Source: Stenotrophomonas humi (lineage in GTDB: Bacteria; Pseudomonadota; Gammaproteobacteria; Xanthomonadales; Xanthomonadaceae). Taken from it: a stretch of DNA of 64,000 nt. The stretch covers positions 99,574 to 163,573 of the forward strand of contig NZ_LDJI01000020.1 of assembly GCF_001431415.1 (NCBI RefSeq), written 5' to 3'. Shown here one piece after another: positions 1 through 7,946 of this stretch. Each line of letters opens with the position of its first letter. The stretch's first letter is position 1. Under the pieces are notes generated by a model. It was not told the origin of the DNA, ran no database searches, and was given only the letters and a program-made list of their open reading frames with translations. The position numbers and the translations under genes are program-made.

Positions 1-972
1 GATACCAACATCTTCCTCAACGGTTCGCTGGATGGCGTGGACTACCGCCAGCCCAGTGCGATACGTGGCTACACACAGCTGTCGCCACGGCCGGAGATGA
101 AGAAGCTGCAAGCGGGCAAGCAACAGTCCGGCAACGGCTGGGCACCGTCGCTCTCAGCCGCGTTCCACATCAATGATGAGGCACGCGTCTACTTCCTCCA
201 CAACCAGGCACGCCGCTATCCGAGCCTGTTTGAAAGCACCCTGGGTTTCTCCGCGTCGATCCCTGCCTCGGATCTGAAGCCGGAGCATGTCTACAGTTAC
301 GAGCTGGGATACGTGCACGACCTGTCCACATTGTTGGACACCGGCGACAGCGGACATGCGGACGTCAAGCTGGCGTACTACCACCACCGCACGCGCGATG
401 TGATCGAACGCGATCCGAATCTCATGTTCAGCAACCTGGACAAGCAGACCATTCGCGGCATCGAGATGCAGAGCCGTTATGACAACGGCCGATTCTTCGC
501 TGACCTGAGTGCTGCACATACGCTCGAGAACACGGTGTGTGACGAAAGCACCGCGGTGCAGCTCGATCCGGTGAAGGGTCAGGTGAAACGCTGCGTGGAC
601 AACGGCTTCGTCGGTGGCTATCTGGTCACCCAGGCGATACCGGACTGGACCGTCAACCTGCTGCTGGGCATGCGCATGCTGGACCGGCGGCTGGAAGTGG
701 GCGCGCGCGGCGTCTACTACAGCGCGTTCGACAACCCGTACAAGGACAACTACGGCACACAGACAATGGTGCCGTACTACGCCAATACGCCGATGCAATG
801 GGGGCGCATCCTCACCTATGACGCCTATGTCGCCTACCGCCCCATCGATGCAGTGACGTTCGAACTGGTGGGCACCAATCTCAGCAATCTCTATTACATC
901 GATCCGCTGACGCGCTCCGCGCTGGCCGCGCCCGGACGCACCTTGAAGCTGAGCATGAACTACCGCTTCTGA
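1..972 (+). CDS. TonB-dependent outer-membrane receptor, C-terminal part (5' end outside window)
   Basis: The reading frame is open from base 1, so only the last 323 residues are present. They are rich in alternating aromatic and polar strands and end in LSMNYRF. The terminal Phe is typical of beta-barrel outer-membrane proteins. The gene is followed 71 bp later by a haem oxygenase and then by exbB-exbD-tonB on the same strand. A haem or haemoprotein receptor is therefore the likely role, although the plug domain, TonB box and any FRAP/NPNL haem motifs lie partly or wholly outside the window. The receptor class is confident; the ligand is inferred from context. Confidence 0.85.
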   Translation, partial: DTNIFLNGSLDGVDYRQPSAIRGYTQLSPRPEMKKLQAGKQQSGNGWAPSLSAAFHINDEARVYFLHNQARRYPSLFESTLGFSASIPASDLKPEHVYSYELGYVHDLSTLLDTGDSGHADVKLAYYHHRTRDVIERDPNLMFSNLDKQTIRGIEMQSRYDNGRFFADLSAAHTLENTVCDESTAVQLDPVKGQVKRCVDNGFVGGYLVTQAIPDWTVNLLLGMRMLDRRLEVGARGVYYSAFDNPYKDNYGTQTMVPYYANTPMQWGRILTYDAYVAYRPIDAVTFELVGTNLSNLYYIDPLTRSALAAPGRTLKLSMNYRF

Positions 973-1043
973 GCGGCAGAAATCCGGAGTGATGGTCACC
1001 GGGAAGGGAATCCCGAATCTCCGCATCGACAGGAAACAACACC

Positions 1044-1667
1044 ATGAATGAATCCATCGCCTGCGTGGTTCCACCACGCAGTCAGCGCCTCAAGTCCGCC
1101 ACCCACATCACGCATGAAGCGCTGGACAAGCGGATCATGGCGGCCGACATCTTCGCCACGCGTGATCAATTCGCGGGATTCCTGCGCGTCCAGTACCGCT
1201 TCCATCGCGACATCGCGTCGCTGTATGACGACCAGGCTCTGGCTGTGGTGATCCCCGGGCTGGCCGAACGTGCGCGTTTACTGCGTATCGCCAATGACCT
1301 GTCCGACCTGGGGCATCGCGTGCCGGACATCCCGCAGGCACCTGCGGCCACCAACCTGTCGCTGCATCGTGCCATGGGTTGGTTGTATGTGGCGGAGGGT
1401 TCCAATCTGGGGGGCGCGGTGCTGTTCAAGCTGGCACGCGAGCGCCTGGGCTTGAATCAATTGCTGGGGGCCCGTCATCTGGCAGCACATCCGGAGGAGG
1501 CGGCCAGGCACTGGCGGCAGTTCACGGCGGCACTGGATGCCGCGCCGATGAGCGAGGGGCAGGAGCAGGAAGCAATCGAAGGCGCCCGGCACGCCTTTGT
1601 CACGGTGCGTGGTTACGTGGAGCAGGAATTGCCGCTGCATGGTGATGTGCGGGTTGCGCGGCAGTGA
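1044..1667 (+). CDS. hemO: Biliverdin-producing haem oxygenase (HemO/PigA type)
   Basis: The 207-residue protein has the bacterial haem oxygenase layout. The proximal-helix segment THITHEAL offers His24 as probable haem ligand, followed by FLRVQYRFHRDI. The distal-helix segment GWLYVAEGSNLGGA is near residues 112-125. Enzymes of this family cleave haem to biliverdin, CO and iron in the cytoplasm, using electrons from a reductase. The ATG at 1044 is preceded by AGGAAAC. The gene sits between a TonB receptor and the exbBD-tonB genes, which fits release of iron from imported haem. The bilin isomer formed (alpha or beta/delta) cannot be read from sequence. Confidence 0.92.
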   Translation: MNESIACVVPPRSQRLKSATHITHEALDKRIMAADIFATRDQFAGFLRVQYRFHRDIASLYDDQALAVVIPGLAERARLLRIANDLSDLGHRVPDIPQAPAATNLSLHRAMGWLYVAEGSNLGGAVLFKLARERLGLNQLLGARHLAAHPEEAARHWRQFTAALDAAPMSEGQEQEAIEGARHAFVTVRGYVEQELPLHGDVRVARQ

Positions 1668-1761
1668 AGGCACGCGTCGCCGGCGTTGGCGCCAATGGCA
1701 ACGGCGGCGCGGCCAGCAGGCCACCGTGCCTTCGCTGAGCGCGCCATCTGCCGCGGGCGGA

Positions 1762-2124
1762 ATGGGCAGTGTGCAGCGTGTGCTGCTGCGGATGCTGGCC
1801 GTGCTCAGCCTGGGCGTGGCGTTCATCGGTGTGGTGACGCCGGGCCTGCCGACCACGGAGTTCGTGCTGCTGGCGGCGTGGGCCGCTGCGCGCAGTTCAC
1901 CGGCACTGCATGCCTGGATCATGCGCAACCGCCTGCTGGGTCCGTTGTTGGCGCAATGGCAGAGCGGCAGGTTGCCGCGGCGCGCCAAATGGGCGGCAAC
2001 TGCATCGATGACGGCTGCCGGCACGTTCGCGGCATTGACCATCCCGCATCGGCTCAGTGTGCTGATCATCGTTGCCTGCATGGCGTGCGTGCTGTTCTGG
2101 CTCTGGCGCAAGCCGGAGCCCTGA
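1762..2124 (+). CDS. DUF454 (YbaN-like) inner-membrane protein
   Basis: From the ATG at 1762 the product is 120 residues and aligns by eye with the YbaN family: a first membrane segment leading into GVVTPGLPTTEFVLLAAWAAARSS, a polar middle, and a hydrophobic C-terminus ending LFWLWRKPEP. The frame is open further upstream into the end of hemO, but that N-terminal extension (Arg-rich, then Ala/Ser-rich) does not resemble the family, so the shorter start is preferred. The ribosome site before it (GGGCGGA) is weak. The family's function is unknown; members often sit beside haem or iron uptake genes. Confidence 0.75.
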   Translation: MGSVQRVLLRMLAVLSLGVAFIGVVTPGLPTTEFVLLAAWAAARSSPALHAWIMRNRLLGPLLAQWQSGRLPRRAKWAATASMTAAGTFAALTIPHRLSVLIIVACMACVLFWLWRKPEP

Positions 2125-2202
2125 CCCATCCCGAGTATTTTCCTGAAGCCGTCGCGGTACCCCGGCGGCTTCGCGTTTCTCTATCTGACGTTGGATTGAT
2201 CG

Positions 2203-2916
2203 ATGCAGAACATGGCAATGAAGCTTCCCCCCGACCTGAGCCCCTGGCAGATGTTTCTGCATGCCGACTGGGTGGTGCAGACCATCATGGTCGGGTTGGC
2301 ACTGGCCTCACTGGTGACCTGGACGGCATTGCTGGCCAAGGGCTGGGAGCTGCGCGGTGCGGCACGCGATCTGCGCAGCGCGCGGGCAGCTCTGCTGCTG
2401 TCAGCGCGACTGTCTGACGCGGAGGCTCTGGGAACAGGCGTGGCCCAGGATCTGGTCAGCGAAGCGCAGGACGAACTGCTGCAGTCGACCGGCTTGCCGG
2501 ACAAATCAGCGATCAAGGAACGGGTCGCATCGCGGCTGGACCGGGTGGAACTGCGCCATGCACGACAACTGCGTGGTGGTACCGGTGTGCTGGCGACCAT
2601 CGGCGCCACCGCGCCGTTCGTGGGCTTGTTCGGCACGGTGTGGGGCATCATGAACAGCTTCGTCGGCATTGCGCGCTCCAACACCACCAACCTCGCCGTG
2701 GTGGCGCCAGGCATCGCGGAAGCCCTGCTGGCGACGGCATTGGGCCTGGTGGCTGCAATTCCTGCGGTGGTGATCTACAACCATTTCGCGCGGCGGTTGC
2801 TGGCGTTGCGGGCGGAGCTGGGGGATGTGTCGGCCTGCGTGCAGCAGCTGGTCTCGCGGGATCTGGATCGGCAGCAGGTCGCGCAGCTTGGCCGCGTTCA
2901 GCCCGAAGCGCGGTGA
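2203..2916 (+). CDS. exbB: ExbB: MotA/TolQ/ExbB proton-channel protein
   Basis: The 237-residue protein has three membrane segments: about residues 22-45 (TIMVGLALASLVTWTALL), about 125-150 (LATIGATAPFVGLFGTVWGI) and about 165-190 (AEALLATALGLVAAIPAVVI). The GLFGTVWGIM and AEALLATALGLVAAIPA signatures are those of ExbB/TolQ. With ExbD it forms the inner-membrane proton channel that energises TonB. It is the first of three tightly packed genes (exbD starts 7 bp after its stop; tonB overlaps exbD) and follows hemO and DUF454, so the set is probably dedicated to the adjoining haem receptor. Confidence 0.95.
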   Translation: MQNMAMKLPPDLSPWQMFLHADWVVQTIMVGLALASLVTWTALLAKGWELRGAARDLRSARAALLLSARLSDAEALGTGVAQDLVSEAQDELLQSTGLPDKSAIKERVASRLDRVELRHARQLRGGTGVLATIGATAPFVGLFGTVWGIMNSFVGIARSNTTNLAVVAPGIAEALLATALGLVAAIPAVVIYNHFARRLLALRAELGDVSACVQQLVSRDLDRQQVAQLGRVQPEAR

Positions 2917-2923
2917 GGACAGC

Positions 2924-3346
2924 ATGGCGATCAGGACACGGGACGACGACAGCGAGCTGGAAGAAAGCCATGAGATCAACGTCACGCCCTTCATCGATGT
3001 GATGTTGGTGCTGTTGATCATCTTCATGGTGGCTGCACCGTTGGCAACGGTGGATGTGCCGGTGGACCTTCCCGCCAGCACCGCGCAGGCCCAGCCCGAG
3101 CCGGAAAAGCCGCTGTACCTGACGGTGGCTGCGGACCTGGTGCTGAGCCTTGACCAGCAGCCGATCAACCGCGATGCGCTGCCGGCGCGGCTGGACGAAG
3201 CCACCGCAGGTGACCACGAACGGCGCATCTTTCTGCGCGCGGACCATCGCATCGCCTACGGTGACCTGATGTCGGTGATGAACGCGCTGCGTGACGCGGG
3301 CTACCTGAAGGTGGCATTGGTCGCGCAGGAACAGACGGGCCCATGA
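2924..3346 (+). CDS. exbD: ExbD: TonB energy-transduction protein
   Basis: This 140-residue protein has a short cytoplasmic N-terminus, one membrane helix (about residues 22-45, VTPFIDVMLVLLIIFMVAAP) carrying the conserved proton-path Asp25, and a periplasmic domain. The ATG at 2924 follows GAGGACAGC. The frame is open upstream inside exbB but only this start gives the usual family N-terminus. It works with ExbB and TonB to couple the proton gradient to outer-membrane receptors. Confidence 0.95.
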   Translation: MAIRTRDDDSELEESHEINVTPFIDVMLVLLIIFMVAAPLATVDVPVDLPASTAQAQPEPEKPLYLTVAADLVLSLDQQPINRDALPARLDEATAGDHERRIFLRADHRIAYGDLMSVMNALRDAGYLKVALVAQEQTGP

Positions 3347-4092
3347 TCGGGCGCGAGGGAGGACAACCTTGGCTGCGCTGGATTGGCTGCTTCATTCTGG
3401 TGCTGATGGTGCACGCGGTATTGATCGGCGGTGCGATGTACTGGCGACGCTACCTGCCATTGCCGATCGTCGCGGCGCAGCCGCAGGCAGTGCTGGTTGA
3501 GCTGGCGCCGGTAGCCATGGCACCGGATGTACCGCCAAGCGATTCCGCAGCGGGGCCGCGGCAGCAGGAGACGGTGGCGACACCGGCGGCGCCGATGCCA
3601 CGACCGCAGTCCGAGCCAACGCAGGCACAACGCGCGACACCACCGTTGCCTGCCGCGCCGGCAGCCCTGCCCATGCAGCAGGAGCAGGCAGCGGAACAGG
3701 CGTTGGCATCGGATGCCGCGCCGGCATCGGCACCGCCGCAGGTGGATGCTTCAAGATCGGTACGTTACGCCGCGCGGCAGGCGAGCGCCGGCAGCAGTAA
3801 TGCCGCCTTCGCGGATTGGCAGGCGCAGCTGTTGGGACATCTGGAGCGCTTCAAGCGCTACCCGCGCGCAGCACAGCGTCGTCGATATCAGGGGGTCGTG
3901 CAGGTGGGTTACACCGTCGACCGCCAAGGCAATGTGCTTGCGGTGCAGCTTGATCGTGGCAGTGGTCATGCGCCGCTGGACGAGGAAGCGCTTGCGGCGG
4001 TACGCCGTGCCAGCCCGCTGCCGCCTCCGCCAGCGGATGTTCCGGGCGACCCGGTGGACGTGACCACACCGGTGCAGTTCTTGATGCGCTGA
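3343..4092 (+). CDS. tonB: TonB energy transducer
   Basis: The start ATG overlaps the exbD stop (ATGA), showing translational coupling. The 249-residue product has an N-terminal membrane anchor (about residues 12-33), a long Pro/Ala/Gln-rich periplasm-spanning region (about 45-145), and a C-terminal TonB domain (about 160-249) with YPRAAQRRRYQGVVQVGYTV and the later VRRASPLPPPP turn. It contacts the TonB boxes of outer-membrane receptors. With exbB, exbD, hemO and the upstream receptor it makes a self-contained haem import set. Xanthomonads usually carry several tonB loci, so a dedicated role is likely but not proven. Confidence 0.93.
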   Translation: MIGREGGQPWLRWIGCFILVLMVHAVLIGGAMYWRRYLPLPIVAAQPQAVLVELAPVAMAPDVPPSDSAAGPRQQETVATPAAPMPRPQSEPTQAQRATPPLPAAPAALPMQQEQAAEQALASDAAPASAPPQVDASRSVRYAARQASAGSSNAAFADWQAQLLGHLERFKRYPRAAQRRRYQGVVQVGYTVDRQGNVLAVQLDRGSGHAPLDEEALAAVRRASPLPPPPADVPGDPVDVTTPVQFLMR

Positions 4093-4219
4093 CGCTCGCC
4101 AACGCGTGCCGTGAGGTCTGGTCCGCGTGATCTACTTCCGGATGTGTAGCGACCCAACGGCCACGGAAGGCTCTGGTTGGCGGATGAAATGGCGGACGCT
4201 GTGCCGCGTGTGGGTGCTG

Positions 4220-5068
4220 TCAGCCCAGCAACTCGACATGCTCCCCGGCCGGCCCGCGCAGGCCGCGATGGCCGCCGACGGCGGTGACCTGCCAGCCGGC
4301 GCCCCGCAGCTCCGCGTCATCGACGCGGGGCAAGCGCAGACACAGGCTGTGCTGCCCTGCGCGCCGCGCCGGCGTCGAGGCCGGCAGTTCCACCTGGTCG
4401 ATCTCGACCATGCATTGGCCGGGCATCGGTATCACTGCAACCGGATAGCGGCCTTCCAGCGGTTTGCCGTAGGCGCGGTTGAGCACGGTGATCTTGGTAT
4501 CGAAGGCCCAGCCCTTGGCACCGAGCAGCGTCGACCAGGCGTGCTGTGAGGCCTGGCGATCCGGCGTGGTCATCACCCCGATGAAGGTGGAGGCGACCAC
4601 GGCATCGCTCATCGGCAGGTCGAACGGCGGCACCGGCGCCTTGATCTGGGTGAGATACAGCAGCTCACCGCAGGGGCCGAGCACCTGGGCGGCGCGGATC
4701 GCGTCGCTCAGTTCAAGGTTGGCGGCGGCACCGAGCACGGTGAAGGGGGCGCGCAGGCCGGCGGCCAGTGTGTCGATGTCACCGACCAGCACTTCCAGCG
4801 ACAACCAGCCGTGGCGGTGCATCGGCTCGCTGATGACCGCGTCGGGATCTTCGATCACCCGCAGCACCGGCTCGCCGAGGGGGTTGGCCAGCCATGCCAC
4901 CGCTGCACCAGCCAGATCACCCAGATCCAGGAGGGCAGCATCGTCGGCGCCGAGCGTGCCACGTGCGTGTTCGCGCATCGACAGTTGTGCGCTGTAGGCA
5001 TCGACTACCAGCTGCAGGTCCGGTGCGATCAATGTGGCATGGACGATGCCTTCGCGCGTGAGTCTCAT
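4220..5068 (-). CDS. Two-domain VOC-superfamily protein (glyoxalase/dioxygenase fold)
   Basis: This 282-residue protein starts with GIVHATLIAPDLQLVVDAY and has an N-terminal and a C-terminal half, each resembling a vicinal-oxygen-chelate module. Only some of the metal-ligand positions of extradiol dioxygenases can be picked out (a His near residue 10, a possible HVELLG Glu near the end), so the reaction is not assigned. Its start overlaps the stop of the LeuD-like gene by 4 bp. It is therefore the last gene of a regulator-hydratase operon and probably acts in the same pathway. Alternatives include a glyoxalase-like lyase, an isomerase or a dioxygenase. Confidence 0.6.
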   Translation of the reverse strand: MRLTREGIVHATLIAPDLQLVVDAYSAQLSMREHARGTLGADDAALLDLGDLAGAAVAWLANPLGEPVLRVIEDPDAVISEPMHRHGWLSLEVLVGDIDTLAAGLRAPFTVLGAAANLELSDAIRAAQVLGPCGELLYLTQIKAPVPPFDLPMSDAVVASTFIGVMTTPDRQASQHAWSTLLGAKGWAFDTKITVLNRAYGKPLEGRYPVAVIPMPGQCMVEIDQVELPASTPARRAGQHSLCLRLPRVDDAELRGAGWQVTAVGGHRGLRGPAGEHVELLG

Positions 5069-5562
5069 GCGCGGCGCTCAGCAGCGAGCTTGCGTTCCAG
5101 CCACGGCATCAGGCCGCCGCCGGCGACGATCGCCATCAGCTCGGTGGGAATCTTTTCGCAGGCAAACTCTCGGCCGGTGCTGTGGTTGATGATGCGGCCT
5201 TCGATCGGGCGTACTTCCAGCTCGTCGCCGCGCGAAACCTCCAGCTCGGCGCAGATCAGCGCCGGAACACCCAGGTTGAGCGCATTGCGGTAGAAGATGC
5301 GCGCGAATGACCTGGCAACGATGGCTCCGACGCCGAGTTCGGCCAATGCCTGCACCGCCTGTTCGCGCGAGGAACCGATGCCGAAGGATTCGCCGCCGAC
5401 CACGATGTCGCTGCGTTTCACTTCGCTGGCGAACGCCGGATCCACCGCCTCCAGGCAATGACTGGCCAGCACGCTGAGTGGTTCACGCATGTAGGGACCG
5501 GGAGCGAGCACATCGGTGTCGATGCGGTCGCCGAAGACGAAGGCCTTGCCACGGACGTTCAT
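5065..5562 (-). CDS. Aconitase-superfamily hydratase small subunit (LeuD/DmdB-like)
   Basis: The 165-residue product matches the swivel-domain small subunit of 3-isopropylmalate dehydratase-type enzymes: GDRIDTDVLAPG near the start and the substrate-binding loop GIGSSREQA at residues 61-69. It overlaps the large-subunit gene by 4 bp (5559-5562) and the VOC gene by 4 bp. Leucine biosynthesis is unlikely because no leuA or leuB is nearby and the cluster is catabolic. Family members of this split type include dimethylmaleate hydratase of nicotinate fermenters, so hydration of a substituted maleate is a reasonable inference. Confidence 0.85.
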   Translation of the reverse strand: MNVRGKAFVFGDRIDTDVLAPGPYMREPLSVLASHCLEAVDPAFASEVKRSDIVVGGESFGIGSSREQAVQALAELGVGAIVARSFARIFYRNALNLGVPALICAELEVSRGDELEVRPIEGRIINHSTGREFACEKIPTELMAIVAGGGLMPWLERKLAAERRA

Positions 5563-6842
5563 GCACTTTCCCCCAGCAGTTCGCGCGGATCACAGATCTC
5601 ACCTTTTACCGCAGCGGCGGCCACCGAGTACGGCGAGCCCAGGTAGACCTGCGCGTCGGCCGAACCCATGCGGCCCTTGAAGTTGCGTGCGGTGGTGGAG
5701 AGGCAAACTTCGCCGCTGCTGAGCATGCCCGCGCCCATGCCGGCGCAGGCGCCGCAGCCGGACGGCAACAGGATGGCGCCGGCTTCGGTGAGTGCGCTCA
5801 GGGTGCCTTCGGCGGCGGCCTGTGCGGTCATCGCCACCGATGCCGGTGCGATCAACAGGCGTGTGCCCTTGGCGATCTTGCGGCCTTTCAGCACTTCTGC
5901 AGCCATGCGCAGATCGGTGAGCTTGGCGCCGGTGCAGGCACCGATGTACGCCTGGTCGATATGCACCTTGCCGTGCTCGCTTACCGGGCGGCTGTTGGCC
6001 GGGCTGTGCGGTGCGGCGATATGCGGTGCGATCTGCGTGGCGTCATAGCGGTGCAGATGCAGGTAGTTGGCATCGGCGTCGCTGCGCCAATGCGCGAGGT
6101 CACCGGCGAATGGCTTGCCGGCCTGTTCCAGGGCGGCAAGCGTGACCGCGTCGGGTTCAACGATGCCGGTCTCGGCACCGAGTTCGGCGGCCATGTTGCA
6201 CAGGGTCAGGCGCTCATGCATCGGCATGGCCTGCACGCCGCTGCCGCCGTACTCGAACACCTGGCCTTCGTTGCCCATGCCGTGCTGGCCGCACAACATC
6301 AGCATCACATCCTTGGCACTGACACCGCGACCGAGCAGGCCATCCAGCTGCACGCGGCTGGTCTGCGGGACACGCAGCCACACTTCGCCGGTGACCAATG
6401 CGCCGGTGATGTCGGTGGCACCCATGCCGACCATGAAGGCACCGAACGCACCGCCGCTGGGTGAGTGCGAATCACCGCCGACGCAGAACATGCCGGGCTG
6501 CACGTGGCCATGTTCCTGCAGCACCACATGGCAGATGCCGAGCATGTCGTAATGGGTGACGCCGTGTGCCTGCGCCCACTTGCGGGTGAGTGCGAGGATG
6601 TCGGCGCTTTCCATGTCCACCGCCGGTACGAAATGGTCCGAGACCACCACCACCTTGTCTGCATCCCACACTTTGGCGCCCAGCTTTTCCAGGCGCGAGG
6701 CCACCCGTCGCGGGCCGCCGGAGTCATGCATCATCAGCAGGTCGAGTCTGGCGGTGAGGATTTCACCGGCGCGCACGGCCTCACGCCCACAGGCACGGGC
6801 GAGGATCTTCTCGGCAAGCGTTGCGCTCACAGTTGCACTCAA
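5559..6842 (-). CDS. Aconitase-superfamily hydratase large subunit (LeuC/DmdA-like)
   Basis: This 427-residue protein has the three cysteines expected to hold a [4Fe-4S] cluster: C303 in GACTGAK, and C363 and C366 in SGCGACAG. It also has the substrate loop GGDSHSPSGGAFGAF (residues 123-136). The usual LeuC signatures are GDSHT and (G)SCTN; here they read GDSHS and GACTG, setting it apart from canonical LeuC. The reaction class is stereospecific hydration/dehydration of a di- or tricarboxylate. It is co-transcribed with a GntR regulator (4-bp overlap) and the small subunit. Candidate substrates are alkyl-maleates such as dimethylmaleate or citraconate; the exact one is not determinable here. 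Confidence 0.88.
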   Translation of the reverse strand: MSATVSATLAEKILARACGREAVRAGEILTARLDLLMMHDSGGPRRVASRLEKLGAKVWDADKVVVVSDHFVPAVDMESADILALTRKWAQAHGVTHYDMLGICHVVLQEHGHVQPGMFCVGGDSHSPSGGAFGAFMVGMGATDITGALVTGEVWLRVPQTSRVQLDGLLGRGVSAKDVMLMLCGQHGMGNEGQVFEYGGSGVQAMPMHERLTLCNMAAELGAETGIVEPDAVTLAALEQAGKPFAGDLAHWRSDADANYLHLHRYDATQIAPHIAAPHSPANSRPVSEHGKVHIDQAYIGACTGAKLTDLRMAAEVLKGRKIAKGTRLLIAPASVAMTAQAAAEGTLSALTEAGAILLPSGCGACAGMGAGMLSSGEVCLSTTARNFKGRMGSADAQVYLGSPYSVAAAAVKGEICDPRELLGESA

Positions 6843-7639
6843 ACGGGTGTCTCCGGGTTGAAGGCTTCGTAGTCCAGGCGCATCTGGTAGCGCAGCTGGT
6901 CGGGCCGATATTGGATTTCCAGCAGATCAAGCAGGTGTTGCCCGGGCCCGTAGGAACTGCGCTCCAGCGTCATCACCGCCTGGCCGGGCGACATCTGCAG
7001 ATGCATGGCCGCCAGTGCGCCCACGCGCAATGCCGACACGGTCTGCCGCACCTGCACGAAGTGGATGCCGCAGCGACGGAACAGCGCGATGCGCGAACCG
7101 TGGGCCAGCTGATCGGCGCTGAAGTCCGGGTGATCGGTGCGGGTCCAGCTGGCGTAGTAGCCGAAGGGCTGGCCCTGGCGTGAGCGCACGCGCACGCACC
7201 GTACCAGCGCGTGTTCCGGGCCGGTGCCGAAGCGCTCGCGGATGGGTTCCGGTGGAACCACACGTTCCCAGCCGAGCAGTCGCACCTGGGTATTGCGGGC
7301 CAGGGTGTCCAGGCTGTGGATCAGTTCGCCGAGGGGCGTCTTCAGCGGCATCGGGATGATGGAGGGGTTGCGTACCTTGCCGCCGATCACCCGGGTGCCG
7401 CGCCCACGCTGGCGCACCAGCAGGCCATCATCGGCAAGCACCTGCAACGCCTGGCGTACCGTTACCCGCGAGATGCACAGGCGCCGGGCCAGCTCTTCCT
7501 CGCGTGGCAACTGCTCGCCATCACCGATTTCACCGCGCTCGATCAAGCCACGCAGAAAACCCTGCAGCTGGTGATACAGCGGCGAGTGCAGGTCGCGGCG
7601 AAGGATGCCTTGCAGAGATTGGGTGGTGAGCGGGTCCAC
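6839..7639 (-). CDS. GntR-family (HutC/UTRA) transcriptional regulator 1
   Basis: The protein has an N-terminal winged helix (LPREEELARRLCISRVTVRQALQ) followed by a UTRA ligand-binding domain with DHPDF and LEIQYRPDQLRYQM motifs. The start is a GTG at 7639, giving 266 residues. The longer open frame upstream is ignored because its Arg/Pro-rich translation looks non-coding and the second GntR protein (10420-11208) has a matching N-terminus. It is the first gene of the operon and overlaps the hydratase gene by 4 bp, so it probably autoregulates. UTRA domains bind small organic acids or sugars. It is clearly paralogous to the 10.4-kb regulator (shared VPPEPIR and DHPDF blocks). Confidence 0.88.
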   Translation of the reverse strand: MDPLTTQSLQGILRRDLHSPLYHQLQGFLRGLIERGEIGDGEQLPREEELARRLCISRVTVRQALQVLADDGLLVRQRGRGTRVIGGKVRNPSIIPMPLKTPLGELIHSLDTLARNTQVRLLGWERVVPPEPIRERFGTGPEHALVRCVRVRSRQGQPFGYYASWTRTDHPDFSADQLAHGSRIALFRRCGIHFVQVRQTVSALRVGALAAMHLQMSPGQAVMTLERSSYGPGQHLLDLLEIQYRPDQLRYQMRLDYEAFNPETPV

Positions 7640-7946
7640 GGCAGGTCGGGCAGTCCTGAATGATCTTAATGATATATCTATATATCTAAATGGGCCGGAG
7701 CGATAGGCCCCCGCCGTTGAACCCGTGTATTGCCTCGGTCTTCGCGCATCGGGCGAAGAACCGGCAGGCCTTGCCGGGCCCCGGCTGCGCGTCGCAGGAG
7801 GGAGGGCTTCGCGATCCCGGGCACGGGCGGCGCAGACGAAATCGCCGGCCATCAGGGCCGGCGTTGGCCATGGCCGCGCCTTGCGCGGCGCACACGGAAG
7901 AAGCGGGAGGCGGCAGCGATGGCCGTCCCTCCCGCTGTGGCAGTCA
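7640..7946. promoter_or_regulatory. Promoter region of the GntR1-hydratase operon, with AT-rich dyad at 7671-7686
   Basis: There are 307 bases without a convincing gene. The half next to the regulator contains an AT-rich island unlike its surroundings. GATATATCTATATATC at 7671-7686 is an imperfect inverted repeat 32 bp before the GTG and is the best candidate for promoter/operator of the operon. The other half (7690-7946) is GC-rich and lies downstream of the TonB receptor gene; no clear terminator was identified in it. Confidence 0.45.

Noticed and set aside
154..1077. 307-codon minus-strand frame at the window start
   Set aside because: Shadow of the TonB receptor; His/Val-rich translation without motifs.
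5065..6842. Leucine biosynthesis leuCD
   Set aside because: No leuA/leuB, altered LeuC motifs, and a catabolic regulator in the same operon.
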